NCBI GenBank assembly: GCA_024235855.1
Contig: JACKLN010000002.1
Coordinates: 1-64,000, forward strand
DNA: 64,000 nucleotides
Direction of reading: 5' to 3'
Source: Burkholderiaceae bacterium
GTDB lineage: Bacteria; Pseudomonadota; Gammaproteobacteria; Burkholderiales; Burkholderiaceae_C
The first letter of the stretch is position 1, and each line of letters begins with the position of its first letter. Shown piece after piece: positions 21,278 to 30,248 of this stretch. The position numbers and the translations under genes were made by a program. The notes beneath the pieces are model-generated. The model was not told the DNA's origin. It did not search any database and saw nothing but the letters and a program-made list of their open reading frames with translations.

Positions 21278-22240
21278 TCAGGTCGACGCACCGAGCAGGG
21301 TCCAGCCCATGAGGTGCGGACCTTCCGCCAGCCGATCGAGGTTGGCGTGGAGTCCAGCTGCAGCCAGCCGGCTTGCAAGGGCCTGCGCCATGTCGGCATC
21401 CAGCGCGTGCGCACAGAGTTCCTGCAGACGCCAGCGATGGTCTGCCCAGGCCGCGTGCCAAGCATCCAGTTCGGCCTCGGCCCTCTCGGCGCCTTGGCGG
21501 ACGGTCGTCTGCAGCACGCCGGCGACCGTGTCACGGACCTCGAACAGGATGTCGGCGCCGTCCTGGACCATGGCACGTAGACGCAAGGCATCCTGCGCGG
21601 CGTTGAAACGCAGCCGGGCCGACTCCGCCACCGGATCGCCGGCCAGTCGGGCGCGCCCCTGAGGCGTGGTGGCCTGGGCCACCGGGCCCAGCATGGCCGC
21701 ACAGGCGTTCACCAGGCCGTCGGGCCCGAGCAGCCAGTCCAGGTGCGCCAGTTCGATGCGCGCCAGCGTCACGGGCCTGGCTTCCACGTCGTGCATGAGC
21801 AAGGCGATGCGCCCGCCCGGGGCCGTCACGCGCAGCATCTCGGCCAGCGCACGGTCGCGGTCGCAGTACTCCAACCCGTACTGGCTGGTCACCAGGTCGA
21901 ATTCGGCGTCGGCAAACGGCAGCGCTTCGGCGCGGACGCCGGCGTGAAAGCGGATACCGGACGCCGGCGCGGCAGCCCACGGTGGCACCGCCGTGGCCAG
22001 ATCCACGGCCTGCCAGGCATCACTGGGGCGCCAACTCCGCCACAACCGCGGAATGGCTCCACTGCCAGTGGCCACGTCCAGCAGGCGCGCGGACGCTGGC
22101 GTGATGTCGAAAACCCGGCGCCAGAAACCCGCGATCGCGCCGCCGTACGCCTCGCCATAGCTCGTCGCGCAGGAGTGCGCGGCGCCGCCGGCCCAGTATC
22201 GGGTCCAGACCTGGGCGCGCTGCTGCAAGGGGTCGGTCAT
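21278..22240 (-). CDS. Class I SAM-dependent methyltransferase
   Basis: The 320-residue protein has the SAM-binding motif I SARLLDVATGSGAIPRLW, motif II around ALPFADAEFDLVTSQYGLEY, and LAEMLRVTAPGGRIALL, the pattern of Methyltransf_11. An alpha-helical C-terminal region without a name follows. ATG at 22240 (MTDPLQQRAQ) is preferred over the upstream ATG at 22291. The substrate is unknown. The gene converges with the sulfotransferase gene and diverges from the next small gene. Confidence 0.82.
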   Translation of the reverse strand: MTDPLQQRAQVWTRYWAGGAAHSCATSYGEAYGGAIAGFWRRVFDITPASARLLDVATGSGAIPRLWRSWRPSDAWQAVDLATAVPPWAAAPASGIRFHAGVRAEALPFADAEFDLVTSQYGLEYCDRDRALAEMLRVTAPGGRIALLMHDVEARPVTLARIELAHLDWLLGPDGLVNACAAMLGPVAQATTPQGRARLAGDPVAESARLRFNAAQDALRLRAMVQDGADILFEVRDTVAGVLQTTVRQGAERAEAELDAWHAAWADHRWRLQELCAHALDADMAQALASRLAAAGLHANLDRLAEGPHLMGWTLLGAST

Positions 22241-22314
22241 GGCCTGACCAATCGCGGGCCGGCGTGGCCGCGGTTGTAGTATCGAATCCACACTGGCTCC
22301 GCCTTTCCGTCCCG

Positions 22315-22785
22315 ATGAACGTCCTGCGCTGTCTGACCTGGCTCACCATCCTGGCCGCGAGCCCGACCTGGGCCGACGATTCGGCGCTGGCCCGCTGCCG
22401 CGCCATTGGCGACGACCGCGCCCGCCTGGCGTGTTACGACGCGATCATGCCGCCCGCTTCCGGTCCAGCCCACCAGCCTGCCGCTGCGGCCACGCCTGCG
22501 CGTGCTGCGCCGGCCGCTGATGCCGCGGCCAGTTTCGGCCTGCCGGCACCCCAGCGACGCGACGGCGACGAACTGCGCAGTCGAATCCCGGGCATGTTCG
22601 AAGGTTGGGAGGCCAAGACCGTGCTGACCCTCGAGAACGGCCAAGCCTGGCAGATCGCCGATGGCAGCCGCGCCTACTATCAGCTGCGAAGTCCATTGGT
22701 GCGGATCGTGCGCGGCGCGGTCTCTGGTTACTACCTGGAGGTGGAGGGGGTCGCCCAGCGGCCCCGAGTCCGTCGCGTCAAGTGA
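22315..22785 (+). CDS. Exported hypothetical protein with a CRxIxDDxxRLxCYD motif
   Basis: A signal peptide (NVLRCLTWLTILAASPTWA) is followed by DDSALARCRAIGDDRARLACYDAI, a conserved cysteine motif seen at the start of several exported proteins, including VasI-like proteins. An Ala/Pro-rich linker and a small beta domain (WEAKTVLTLENGQAWQIADG, IVRGAVSGYYLEVEG) follow. It is periplasmic by prediction. There is no type VI secretion locus nearby, so I leave the function open. ATG 22315 is chosen for the signal peptide. Confidence 0.7.
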   Translation: MNVLRCLTWLTILAASPTWADDSALARCRAIGDDRARLACYDAIMPPASGPAHQPAAAATPARAAPAADAAASFGLPAPQRRDGDELRSRIPGMFEGWEAKTVLTLENGQAWQIADGSRAYYQLRSPLVRIVRGAVSGYYLEVEGVAQRPRVRRVK

Positions 22786-22808
22786 TGCGGCGGTGGGCCC
22801 GCCTCCCG

Positions 22809-23567
<759 letters not shown>

Positions 23568-23588
23568 GTGTGCTCCTTGCGTGTGACG

Positions 23589-23604
23589 TTGACGTAAACG
23601 TCAA
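23589..23604. promoter_or_regulatory. LiuR-like operator upstream of the short-chain dehydrogenase
   Basis: TTGACGT-AA-ACGTCAA is a perfect inverted repeat with a two-base spacer. It resembles sites of the MerR-family regulator LiuR, which controls branched-chain amino acid and acyl-CoA breakdown. Assignment rests on the motif and gene function. Confidence 0.6.
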
Positions 23605-23617
23605 TTGTGCGGCAAAC

Positions 23618-23645
23618 GACAACGCGGCCCACGGGCCGCGTTGTC
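23618..23645 (-). terminator. Strong hairpin after adk
   Basis: GACAACGCGGCCC and its exact complement form a 13-base stem with a two-base loop, 17 bases past the adk stop. Only a weak T-run follows (GTTTG), so it may act as an RNA-end stabiliser or partial terminator. Confidence 0.5.
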
Positions 23646-23662
23646 ATCGGGCAAGAGGGCGC

Positions 23663-24316
23663 TCAGCCGAGGGCGGCGAACGCCCGGGCCGTGATCTCGT
23701 CGACGCTGCCCATGCCGCTGATTTTCGCGTAGCGCGGCGCGCCGGCGTCGCCGGTGGCGGCCCAGGCCGAGTAGTAGTCCACCAGTGGGCGCGTCTGCGC
23801 CTGGTAGACCTCCAGCCGCTTGCGCACGGTCTCTTCCTTGTCGTCGTCGCGCTGCACCAGCGGCTCGCCGGTGACGTCGTCGACGCCGGGGGTCTTCGGC
23901 GGGTTGAACTTGACGTGGTAGCTGCGGCCGCTGGCCGGGTGCGACAGGCGGCCGCTCATGCGCTCGATGATGGCCGCGTCGGGCACGTCGATCTCCAGCA
24001 CCACGTCGAGCTTGACGCCGGCGGCCTTCATCGCGTCGGCCTGCGGGATCGTGCGCGGGAAGCCGTCGAAGAGAAACCCGTTGGCGCAGTCCGGCTGCGC
24101 GATGCGCTCCTTGACCAGACCGATGATGATGTCGTCGCTGACCAGGCCGCCGCTGTCCATCACCTTCTTGGCGGCGACGCCCAGGGGCGTGCCGGCCTTG
24201 ACGGCGGCGCGCAGCATGTCGCCGGTCGAGATCTGCGGGATGCCGTACTTCTTGCAGATCATCGTGGCCTGCGTGCCTTTGCCGGCGCCGGGCGCGCCCA
24301 ACAGGATCAATCTCAT
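23663..24316 (-). CDS. adk: Adenylate kinase
   Basis: The 217-residue protein converts ATP and AMP to two ADP. It has the P-loop MRLILLGAPGAGKGTQ at the N-terminus, the AMP-binding STGDMLRAAVKAGT, DGFPRTIPQAD and a long-form LID (GRSYHVKFNPPKTPGVDD) without zinc cysteines. ATG 24316 gives the normal start; the open frame upstream is spurious. It follows kdsB in the operon that starts with exbB, a conserved order in Burkholderiales, but a 208-base gap suggests an extra promoter. Confidence 0.97.
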   Translation of the reverse strand: MRLILLGAPGAGKGTQATMICKKYGIPQISTGDMLRAAVKAGTPLGVAAKKVMDSGGLVSDDIIIGLVKERIAQPDCANGFLFDGFPRTIPQADAMKAAGVKLDVVLEIDVPDAAIIERMSGRLSHPASGRSYHVKFNPPKTPGVDDVTGEPLVQRDDDKEETVRKRLEVYQAQTRPLVDYYSAWAATGDAGAPRYAKISGMGSVDEITARAFAALG

Positions 24317-24524
24317 CTCGCTCCTCGCGTCTTCGTTGGGGGTGGTGCGCGATCGCTGCGGCCCGTGGCGTGCCATCGTGGCCGGCAGGCGCCTTCCGGC
24401 ACGATCTGCTGTCTCCGCAAACAGAATAGCATGCACAAACCTGCGCCAGCCTGACGCGGCCGGCGGAGTGCCGCGGCCAGCCTGTGCGACCTCCGCCGCA
24501 CTTCAGTGGCGCTTCAATCGTGCG

Positions 24525-25268
24525 TCAGCGACCCCACTGCGCCCGCACGCGCGCCAGGTCCTCGGGCGTGTCGATGCCCGGACCGGGCACCAGTGGGCTC
24601 ACGAGCACCGCGATGCGCTCGCCGTGCCAGAGCACACGCAGTTGCTCCAGCGCTTCGAGCTGTTCCATGGGGGCCGGCGGCAGCGCCGGGAAGCGTCGCA
24701 GGAAGCCGGCGCGGTAGGCATACAGCCCCATGTGGCGCAGCGGCGCCGGCTGCGGCAGGGCGCCACCGCCGTCGCGCCAGCAGGGAATGGGCGCGCGGCT
24801 GAAGTACAGGGCGCGGCCGGCCGCGTCGAGCACCACCTTGACCACGTTCGGGTTGCGGAACTCGTCGAGGTCGTGGATTGCGTGGGCGGCCGTCGCCACG
24901 GCGCACTCCGGGTGATCCACGAGCAGCCTGGCGCAGTCGCGCACCAGCGCCGGGTCAATCAGCGGCTCATCACCCTGCACGTTGACGACGACGTCGTCGC
25001 CATCGAGGCCCAGCTGTTCGCAAGCCTCGGCCAGCCGGTCGCTGCCGCTGGCGTGGTCGCTGCGGGTCATCACCGCCCGCACCCCGTGGGCGGCGCAGGC
25101 ATCGAGCACACGTTGCGCATCGGTGGCCACGACGACTCTCGCGGCCCCGGCCGCGGCCACGCGTTCGGCCACACGCACGACCATGGGCTTGCCGGCGATG
25201 TCGGCCAGCGGCTTGTCCGGCAGGCGCGTCGAGGCCAGCCGGGCCGGGATCAGGATGCTGAAGTCCAT
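24525..25268 (-). CDS. kdsB: 3-deoxy-manno-octulosonate cytidylyltransferase (CMP-KDO synthetase)
   Basis: The 247-residue enzyme activates KDO with CTP for lipopolysaccharide core synthesis in the cytoplasm. Diagnostic parts are the N-terminal FSILIPARLASTRLPDKPLA, TRSDHASGSDRLAEA, VVNVQGDEPLIDP and HMGLYAYRAGFLRRF. Length is normal. It follows the Trm112-like gene by 18 bases in the exbBD-lpxK operon, placing two lipid A/KDO genes together. Confidence 0.96.
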   Translation of the reverse strand: MDFSILIPARLASTRLPDKPLADIAGKPMVVRVAERVAAAGAARVVVATDAQRVLDACAAHGVRAVMTRSDHASGSDRLAEACEQLGLDGDDVVVNVQGDEPLIDPALVRDCARLLVDHPECAVATAAHAIHDLDEFRNPNVVKVVLDAAGRALYFSRAPIPCWRDGGGALPQPAPLRHMGLYAYRAGFLRRFPALPPAPMEQLEALEQLRVLWHGERIAVLVSPLVPGPGIDTPEDLARVRAQWGR

Positions 25269-25286
25269 GGCGGGGCGGGATCACGC

Positions 25287-25487
25287 TCAGGGCGTGGGCG
25301 CCTCGGCGTCGAACTCCCAGGCCCGGGCTTCCGACTCCAGCATCACCGGGATGCCGTCCCGGATCGGGAAGGCCAACCGGTCGGCGCGGCAGCCCAGCTC
25401 GGCCGGGCGCTGGGCTTCGTCGCGCAGCAGGGTCAGCGGGCCCTTGCAGATCGGGCAGACGAGCAGGTGCAGCAGTCGGTGGTCCAT
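25287..25487 (-). CDS. Trm112-like small protein (YcaR type)
   Basis: The 66-residue protein has LLHLLVCPICKGPLTLLRDE with one CxxC, then LAFPIRDGIPVMLESEAR, the signature of the bacterial Trm112-like family. These lie between lpxK and kdsB in most beta- and gammaproteobacteria. The role is not settled; yeast Trm112 activates methyltransferases. The start at 25487 is five bases after the lpxK stop. Longer open frames upstream overlap lpxK. Confidence 0.92.
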   Translation of the reverse strand: MDHRLLHLLVCPICKGPLTLLRDEAQRPAELGCRADRLAFPIRDGIPVMLESEARAWEFDAEAPTP

Positions 25488-25492
25488 GGTCT

Positions 25493-26542
25493 TCAGCGGT
25501 GTCCGCCAGTGGATTGCGGGGCGGCTGCCAGGCCGGCCAGAAGCCGATCCAGCAGGGTCGGCGGCAACTGGAAGTCTAGTCCGACGACCCAGACGCGGGT
25601 CGGGCCCACGCGGGTCGGATCGAGCTTGGCCGCGTCCTTCTCGGTGCACAGCACGTCGGGCGTGCCCGGCGGCCAGGGCGGGATGGACAGGTCGGCATGG
25701 TCGGACAGCGGCTGCGTGGTGCCGTGCAGGCCCGCGGCCTGCAGCATCGCGAAGAAGCGCTCCGGTACGCCGATGCCCGCGATGGCGTGCAGCCGCCGCT
25801 GGCGCAGTGCCTGCAGGGCCATGAGGTCCATCGGCGCACCCGCGTGCCAGTCGGCGAGCGACACGGCGCCCGACAGGCGGCGCTGGGCCACCTCACCTGG
25901 CAGGTCGGTGCTGGGCGCCGGCGCGTTGTACAGCACCCAGGTCGCCGGCGGCAGCGTCGACGGCATCGGCTGGCGCAGCGGGCCGGCCGGCAGCAGGGCA
26001 CCGTTGCCGGCGCCGCGCTCGTCGAACACCCACACGGCCAGATCGCGGGCCAGCGCGTGGTGCTGCAGGCCGTCGTCGGAGATCAGCACGTCGATGTACG
26101 GGGCGGCCTTCAGCAGCGCGGCGGCGGCGTCTGAGCGCCGTTCGCCCACGGCCACCGGCACGTCGGTGCGGCGCCGGATCAGCCAGGGCTCGTCGCCCAG
26201 CTGGCGGGCATCTGCCCCGACTGAGGCGACGACCACGCCGCGCGACCGGCGGCCGTGCCCCCGCGAGACCACACCCGGGTGCCAGCCGGCGCCCTGCAGC
26301 GCCTGCACCAGCGCGATCACCGTAGGCGTCTTGCCGGCGCCGCCGACGATCAGGTTACCGACCACGATGACCGGGCAGGGCGCCCGCCACGGGCGGCGCC
26401 AGCCCAGGCGCCAGGGCAGGGCGGTCAGGCCCGCCAGGCCGCGGTAGAGCAGGCTCAGCGGCCGCAGTGGCCAGGGGGGCGTGGGCCGGTCGAACCAGGC
26501 GCCGAGCAGCGCACGTTCCAGCGCCGCCCCGGGTGTGTTCAC
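25493..26542 (-). CDS. lpxK: Tetraacyldisaccharide 4'-kinase
   Basis: The 349-residue inner-membrane enzyme phosphorylates the 4' position of lipid A disaccharide. It shows PCPVIVVGNLIVGGAGKTP (Walker A), GVVSRGHGRRSRG, the Walker-B-like VLISDDGLQHHALARD and LLPAGPLRQP. A hydrophobic N-terminal helix anchors it. It starts one base after exbD ends and is followed closely by the Trm112-like gene, so the cluster is one transcription unit. Confidence 0.96.
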   Translation of the reverse strand: MNTPGAALERALLGAWFDRPTPPWPLRPLSLLYRGLAGLTALPWRLGWRRPWRAPCPVIVVGNLIVGGAGKTPTVIALVQALQGAGWHPGVVSRGHGRRSRGVVVASVGADARQLGDEPWLIRRRTDVPVAVGERRSDAAAALLKAAPYIDVLISDDGLQHHALARDLAVWVFDERGAGNGALLPAGPLRQPMPSTLPPATWVLYNAPAPSTDLPGEVAQRRLSGAVSLADWHAGAPMDLMALQALRQRRLHAIAGIGVPERFFAMLQAAGLHGTTQPLSDHADLSIPPWPPGTPDVLCTEKDAAKLDPTRVGPTRVWVVGLDFQLPPTLLDRLLAGLAAAPQSTGGHR

Positions 26543-26543
26543 G

Positions 26544-26963
26544 TCAGGGCGTGCCGCCGGCCTGGGCGGCGAAGGTCAGGCGCACCAGGCCGGCGCGCCG
26601 CGCCGCATCGAGCACGTTCATCACCGACTGGTGGGCGGCCAGGGCATCGGCCGAGACGATGACCATCGCATCGCGGTTGCCGGCCGCGGCGGCGCTGAGC
26701 ACCGCGCTGAGCTGCTCCACGCTGCGGCCGTCCACGAGCTCGCCGCGCACGCTGTAGCGGCCGTCGCCGGACACCGCCACGATGATCTCGCCCGGTCGTT
26801 CGGGCAGCTTCTCGGCGTTGGCCGTCGGCAGGTTCACCTGCAACTCGGTGAAACGCGAGTAGGTGGTCGACAGCATCAGGAAGATCAGGATCACCAGCAG
26901 CACGTCGATGAACGGGATCAGGTTGATCTCCGGTTCCTCCGGGCGTTGGCGATGGAAGTTCAT
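26544..26963 (-). CDS. exbD: ExbD/TolR family biopolymer transport protein
   Basis: The 139-residue protein has one N-terminal membrane segment (INLIPFIDVLLVILIFLML) with the essential aspartate in PFIDVLLV, then a periplasmic domain ending in LVRLTFAAQ. With ExbB it forms a proton channel that drives TonB. Its ATG overlaps the exbB stop (ATGA). The TonB-dependent receptor at 17.0 kb could be one client; no tonB is in the window. Confidence 0.93.
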   Translation of the reverse strand: MNFHRQRPEEPEINLIPFIDVLLVILIFLMLSTTYSRFTELQVNLPTANAEKLPERPGEIIVAVSGDGRYSVRGELVDGRSVEQLSAVLSAAAAGNRDAMVIVSADALAAHQSVMNVLDAARRAGLVRLTFAAQAGGTP

Positions 26964-27616
26964 GCGCCGGTTGCCCCGTTGCCGCCCGGCGCGCCGCGCA
27001 CCGTGAAGCGCAGCAGGTGCGGCAGCAGCCGCGCCGCGGCCAGTTCCATCGACAGCTGGAAGCTGTCCACCAGGCCGCGGAAGTAGCGGTAGAACATCAG
27101 CGACGGGATGGCCACGATGAGACCAAAGGCGGTGTTGTAGAGCGCGATCGAGATGCCGTGCGCCAGCTGCTGCGGGTTGGTGGTGCCATCGGCGCCCTGT
27201 GAGCCGAAGATCTCGATCATGCCGATGACGGTGCCGAACAGGCCCAGCAGCGGTGCCGCCGCGGCGATGGTGCCCAGCGCATTGAGGTAGCGCTCGGTGC
27301 GGTGCACGGCCTCGCGGCCGGCGTTCTCGATCGACTGGCGCAGCGCGTCCTCGCTGATACGCGGCTCGGCGATCACGCTGCGCAGGCCGGCGGCCAGCAC
27401 GTAGCCCAGCGCGGAGTTCTCGGCCAGCTTGCCCACCACGTCGGCCGACGGCAGGCTGGTACGGGTGACGCCCAGCACCTCGTCGAGCAGGGTGGGCGGC
27501 GCCACACGCACCCGGCGCAACTGGTACAGGCGCTCGAGGATCAGGGCGAGCGCGACGACGGAGCAGGCGATGAGCAGCCAGATCGGCCAGCCGGCGGCTT
27601 GTATGATGGAAAACAA
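26960..27616 (-). CDS. exbB: MotA/TolQ/ExbB proton-channel family protein
   Basis: The 218-residue protein has three membrane segments (GWPIWLLIACSVVALALILE, GTIAAAAPLLGLFGTVIGMIE and TAFGLIVAIPSLMFYRYF) with the family hallmark GLFGTVIGM. The likely start is TTG at 27616, giving MFSIIQAAGW, the usual beginning in this group; no ATG fits. The open frame upstream overlaps xseA and is not real. It heads the exbBD-lpxK-Trm112-kdsB-adk cluster and diverges from xseA across 81 bases. Confidence 0.9.
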   Translation of the reverse strand: MFSIIQAAGWPIWLLIACSVVALALILERLYQLRRVRVAPPTLLDEVLGVTRTSLPSADVVGKLAENSALGYVLAAGLRSVIAEPRISEDALRQSIENAGREAVHRTERYLNALGTIAAAAPLLGLFGTVIGMIEIFGSQGADGTTNPQQLAHGISIALYNTAFGLIVAIPSLMFYRYFRGLVDSFQLSMELAAARLLPHLLRFTVRGAPGGNGATGA

Positions 27617-27697
27617 GGGTCGGGTTCCGAGGATGCTGCGCAGGACGCGAACGATTATGGACGATGCCCCAGCGCATCGATCGCGGTGCCCGCGCGC

Positions 27698-29047
27698 ATG
27701 ATTCCCACGGCTTCCAATCCCTCCCAACGCATCCTCTGGGATGTCTCGGCCCTGCTGCTGGCCGTCGGCGACGCCCTGTCGGCCCGCTTCGGTGCCGTCG
27801 GCGTGCGCGGCGAGCTGTCCGGCTTCACGCGGGCAGCCAGCGGGCACTGCTACTTCACGCTCAAGGACGCCGACGGCGCCGCCGCCACGCTGCGCTGCGC
27901 GATGTTCCGCCGCGCCGCGTCGATGCTCGCCTTCGCCCCGGCCGACGGCCAGCGGGTGGAACTGCGCGGCCGGCTGGCGGTGTACGAACCACGCGGCGAA
28001 TTGCAGTTCGTCGTTGAGGCCATGCAGCGCGCCGGCGTCGGGAGCCTCTACGAGCAGTTCCTGCGCCTGCGCGATCAGCTCCAGGCGGCCGGGCTGTTCG
28101 ACCCGGCGCGCAAGCGGCCCATCGCGCCGCACCCCCGGGCGGTGGGCATCGTCACCTCGCTGCAGGCCGCGGCCCTGCACGACGTGCTGACGGCCTTCGC
28201 CCGCCGTGCCCCGCACCTGACGCTGGTGGTCTATCCGGCCCCGGTGCAGGGCGCCGATGCGCCGGCGGCCCTGGTGCGGGCGCTTGCCGCCGCCGCGGCG
28301 CGGCGCGAGGTGGACACGCTGCTGCTGGTGCGTGGAGGTGGCTCGCTGGAGGACCTCTGGGCCTTCAACGACGAGGCGCTGGTACGCGCCGTCGCCGCCA
28401 GCCCGATCCCGGTGGTCTGCGGCGTGGGCCACGAGACCGATGTGACGCTGTGCGACCTCGCGGCCGACCTTCGCGCGCCCACGCCCACCGCGGCCGCGGA
28501 GATGGCCTGCACCGCCCGCCAGGTGCTGCTCGACGCCCTCCAGGCCCAGGCCGAGGCCATGCGCCACCGGGTGGCCCGGCGCCTGCAGACCCAGGCCCAG
28601 CGGCTGGACCTGACGGCGCTGCGGCTGGCCCGGCCGGGGCGCGCCGTGGCGCGACAACGCCAGCGTGTGGACACCCTGGCGAATGCACTCGCGTCGGCAC
28701 TGGGCCGACGGGTCGACCACGCAGCCTCAGCCCTGCCACGGCGGGCGGACCGACTCCAGCACGCGGCGCGCGGTACGCTGCACGATGCCCGCCAGCGGCT
28801 GGATGCGCTGGCCCAGCGTCTGCACGCGCTGGACCCGCGCGCCGTGCTGTCCCGCGGCTATGCCTGGGTGGAAGCCGGTGACGGCCGCCCGGTCACCCAG
28901 GTGGCCCAGCTGACTCCCGGACAGACCGTGCAGGGTGTCTGGGCCGACGGCCGCGCGGCGCTGCAGGTCGACACCGTGACGCCGGCCGCCGGCGCCGCAC
29001 CCGCGACCGCACCCCGCCGGCGAACGGGGTCTCGGGGCTCTGCCTAG
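27698..29047 (+). CDS. xseA: Exodeoxyribonuclease VII large subunit
   Basis: The 449-residue protein has an N-terminal OB domain (ALLLAVGDALSARFGAVGVRGELSGF, GHCYFTLKD), then the catalytic core with PRAVGIVTSLQAAALHDVL, LLLVRGGGSLEDLWAFNDE and PVVCGVGHETDVTLCDLAADLRAPTPTAAAE. A long coiled-coil region follows and the C-terminus is LSRGYAWV. It degrades single-stranded DNA together with XseB, which is not in the window. The start at ATG 27698 lacks a strong ribosome-binding site. The position beside sodB is conserved in related bacteria. Confidence 0.95.
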   Translation: MIPTASNPSQRILWDVSALLLAVGDALSARFGAVGVRGELSGFTRAASGHCYFTLKDADGAAATLRCAMFRRAASMLAFAPADGQRVELRGRLAVYEPRGELQFVVEAMQRAGVGSLYEQFLRLRDQLQAAGLFDPARKRPIAPHPRAVGIVTSLQAAALHDVLTAFARRAPHLTLVVYPAPVQGADAPAALVRALAAAAARREVDTLLLVRGGGSLEDLWAFNDEALVRAVAASPIPVVCGVGHETDVTLCDLAADLRAPTPTAAAEMACTARQVLLDALQAQAEAMRHRVARRLQTQAQRLDLTALRLARPGRAVARQRQRVDTLANALASALGRRVDHAASALPRRADRLQHAARGTLHDARQRLDALAQRLHALDPRAVLSRGYAWVEAGDGRPVTQVAQLTPGQTVQGVWADGRAALQVDTVTPAAGAAPATAPRRRTGSRGSA

Positions 29048-29075
29048 AATGCACGATTCACCTCCGGAGGAACCC

Positions 29076-29657
29076 ATGGAACACACCCTGCCCGCCCTGC
29101 CGTACGCCCTGGATGCCCTGGCGCCGCACTACAGCCGTGAGACGCTGGAGTTCCACCACGGCAAGCACCACAACGCCTACGTCGTCAACCTGAACAACCT
29201 GCAGAAGGGCACCGAGTTCGAGTCGATGTCGCTGGAGGAGATCATCAAGAAGTCCAGCGGCGGTATCTACAACAACGCCGCGCAGATCTGGAACCACACC
29301 TTCTTCTGGCACTGCATGAAGCCGAATGGCGGTGGCGAGCCCAAGGGCGCGCTGGCTGCGGCCATCACCGCCAAGTGGGGCAGCTACGCCGCCTTCAAGG
29401 AGGCCTTCGTCAAGTCGGCCGTGGGCAACTTCGGTTCCGGCTGGACCTGGCTGGTGAAGAAGGCCGACGGTTCGGTGGACATCGTCAACACCGGTGCCGC
29501 CGGCACGCCGCTGACCACCGCCGACAAGGCGTTGCTGACGGTAGACGTGTGGGAACACGCCTACTACATCGACTACCGCAACCTGCGCCCGAAGTTCGTC
29601 GAGACCTTCCTCGACAAGCTGGTGAACTGGGAGTTCGCCGAGGCGAACTTCGCCTGA
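29076..29657 (+). CDS. sodB: Superoxide dismutase (Fe type)
   Basis: The 193-residue enzyme dismutates superoxide in the cytoplasm. Metal ligands are in FHHGKHHNAY, IWNHTFFWH and DVWEHAYY. The context AAQIWNHTFFW and GSGWTWLV favours the iron type. CCGGAGGA stands seven bases before the ATG, a strong ribosome-binding site. It ends at a strong terminator that lies inside the converging DUF192 gene. Confidence 0.96.
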   Translation: MEHTLPALPYALDALAPHYSRETLEFHHGKHHNAYVVNLNNLQKGTEFESMSLEEIIKKSSGGIYNNAAQIWNHTFFWHCMKPNGGGEPKGALAAAITAKWGSYAAFKEAFVKSAVGNFGSGWTWLVKKADGSVDIVNTGAAGTPLTTADKALLTVDVWEHAYYIDYRNLRPKFVETFLDKLVNWEFAEANFA

Positions 29658-29687
29658 TTGCCTTCCGGACCCGGGTGGAGCCCGGGC

Positions 29688-30167
29688 TCAGGAACCGAAG
29701 GGGGCACCGCGCAGGCGGTCCCCCTTTTTCAATCCCCGCTTCTTGAACCAGCCCTGGTTCATCTCCAGCGCGAAGCGCACCGGCTCGGGCGTGCAGTGCG
29801 AGGTCTCGTCCAGCGGCTGCATGTCGGCCAGGCCGACGATGCGGCCGTCGTCGCCGATGAAGGCGATGGTCAGCGGGATCAGCGTGTTGCGCATCCAGAA
29901 GCACAGCGGGGCCGGTGCGTCGTAGACGAAGAGCATGCCCTCGTTGGCGCCCATGCTGCGGCGCTGCATCATGCCGATCATCTGCTGCGTGGGCGTGGTC
30001 GCCAGTTCGGCCTGGATCACGTGCATGCCGGCGGTCAACGGGATGGTCGGCAGCTTAGGCTGGGGGCCGGACTGCGCATGGCCGGTCAGCGGCACACATG
30101 ACAGCAGCAGCCATATAGCGACGAAGGCGGCGAAGGCGGCGAACCGGGCGGTCTTGACATAGATCAT
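29688..30167 (-). CDS. DUF192 family periplasmic protein
   Basis: The 159-residue protein has a signal or anchor segment (FAAFAAFVAIWLLLSCVPLTGHA) followed by the DUF192 core: IQAELATTPTQQMIGMMQRRS, EGMLFVYDAPAPLCFWMRNTLIPLTIAFI and GWFKKRGLKKGDRL. Function is unknown for the family. ATG 30167 is chosen. Its last codons carry the sodB terminator hairpin, and its start region overlaps a possible FNR site for ccoI. Confidence 0.88.
   Translation of the reverse strand: MIYVKTARFAAFAAFVAIWLLLSCVPLTGHAQSGPQPKLPTIPLTAGMHVIQAELATTPTQQMIGMMQRRSMGANEGMLFVYDAPAPLCFWMRNTLIPLTIAFIGDDGRIVGLADMQPLDETSHCTPEPVRFALEMNQGWFKKRGLKKGDRLRGAPFGS
29700..29729 (+). terminator. sodB terminator embedded in the DUF192 coding sequence
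   Basis: GGGGGCACCGC and GCGGTCCCCC pair with one bulge around a short loop, followed by five T on the plus strand. The same bases encode the DUF192 C-terminus (KKGDRLRGAP) on the minus strand. Confidence 0.85.
30154..30167 (+). promoter_or_regulatory. Candidate FNR-type site upstream of ccoI
   Basis: TTGACATAGATCAT matches eight of ten defined positions of TTGAT-N4-ATCAA, about 80 bases before the ccoI start. It is weaker than the site at 32675. Confidence 0.35.
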
Positions 30168-30248
30168 GTCGGCGTCGGGGCAGGTGCGTACAGTGCGCAA
30201 GCATCGCACAGCCGCCGTGCCCATCGGGCCCGGGCCGTGCACGGCCCG

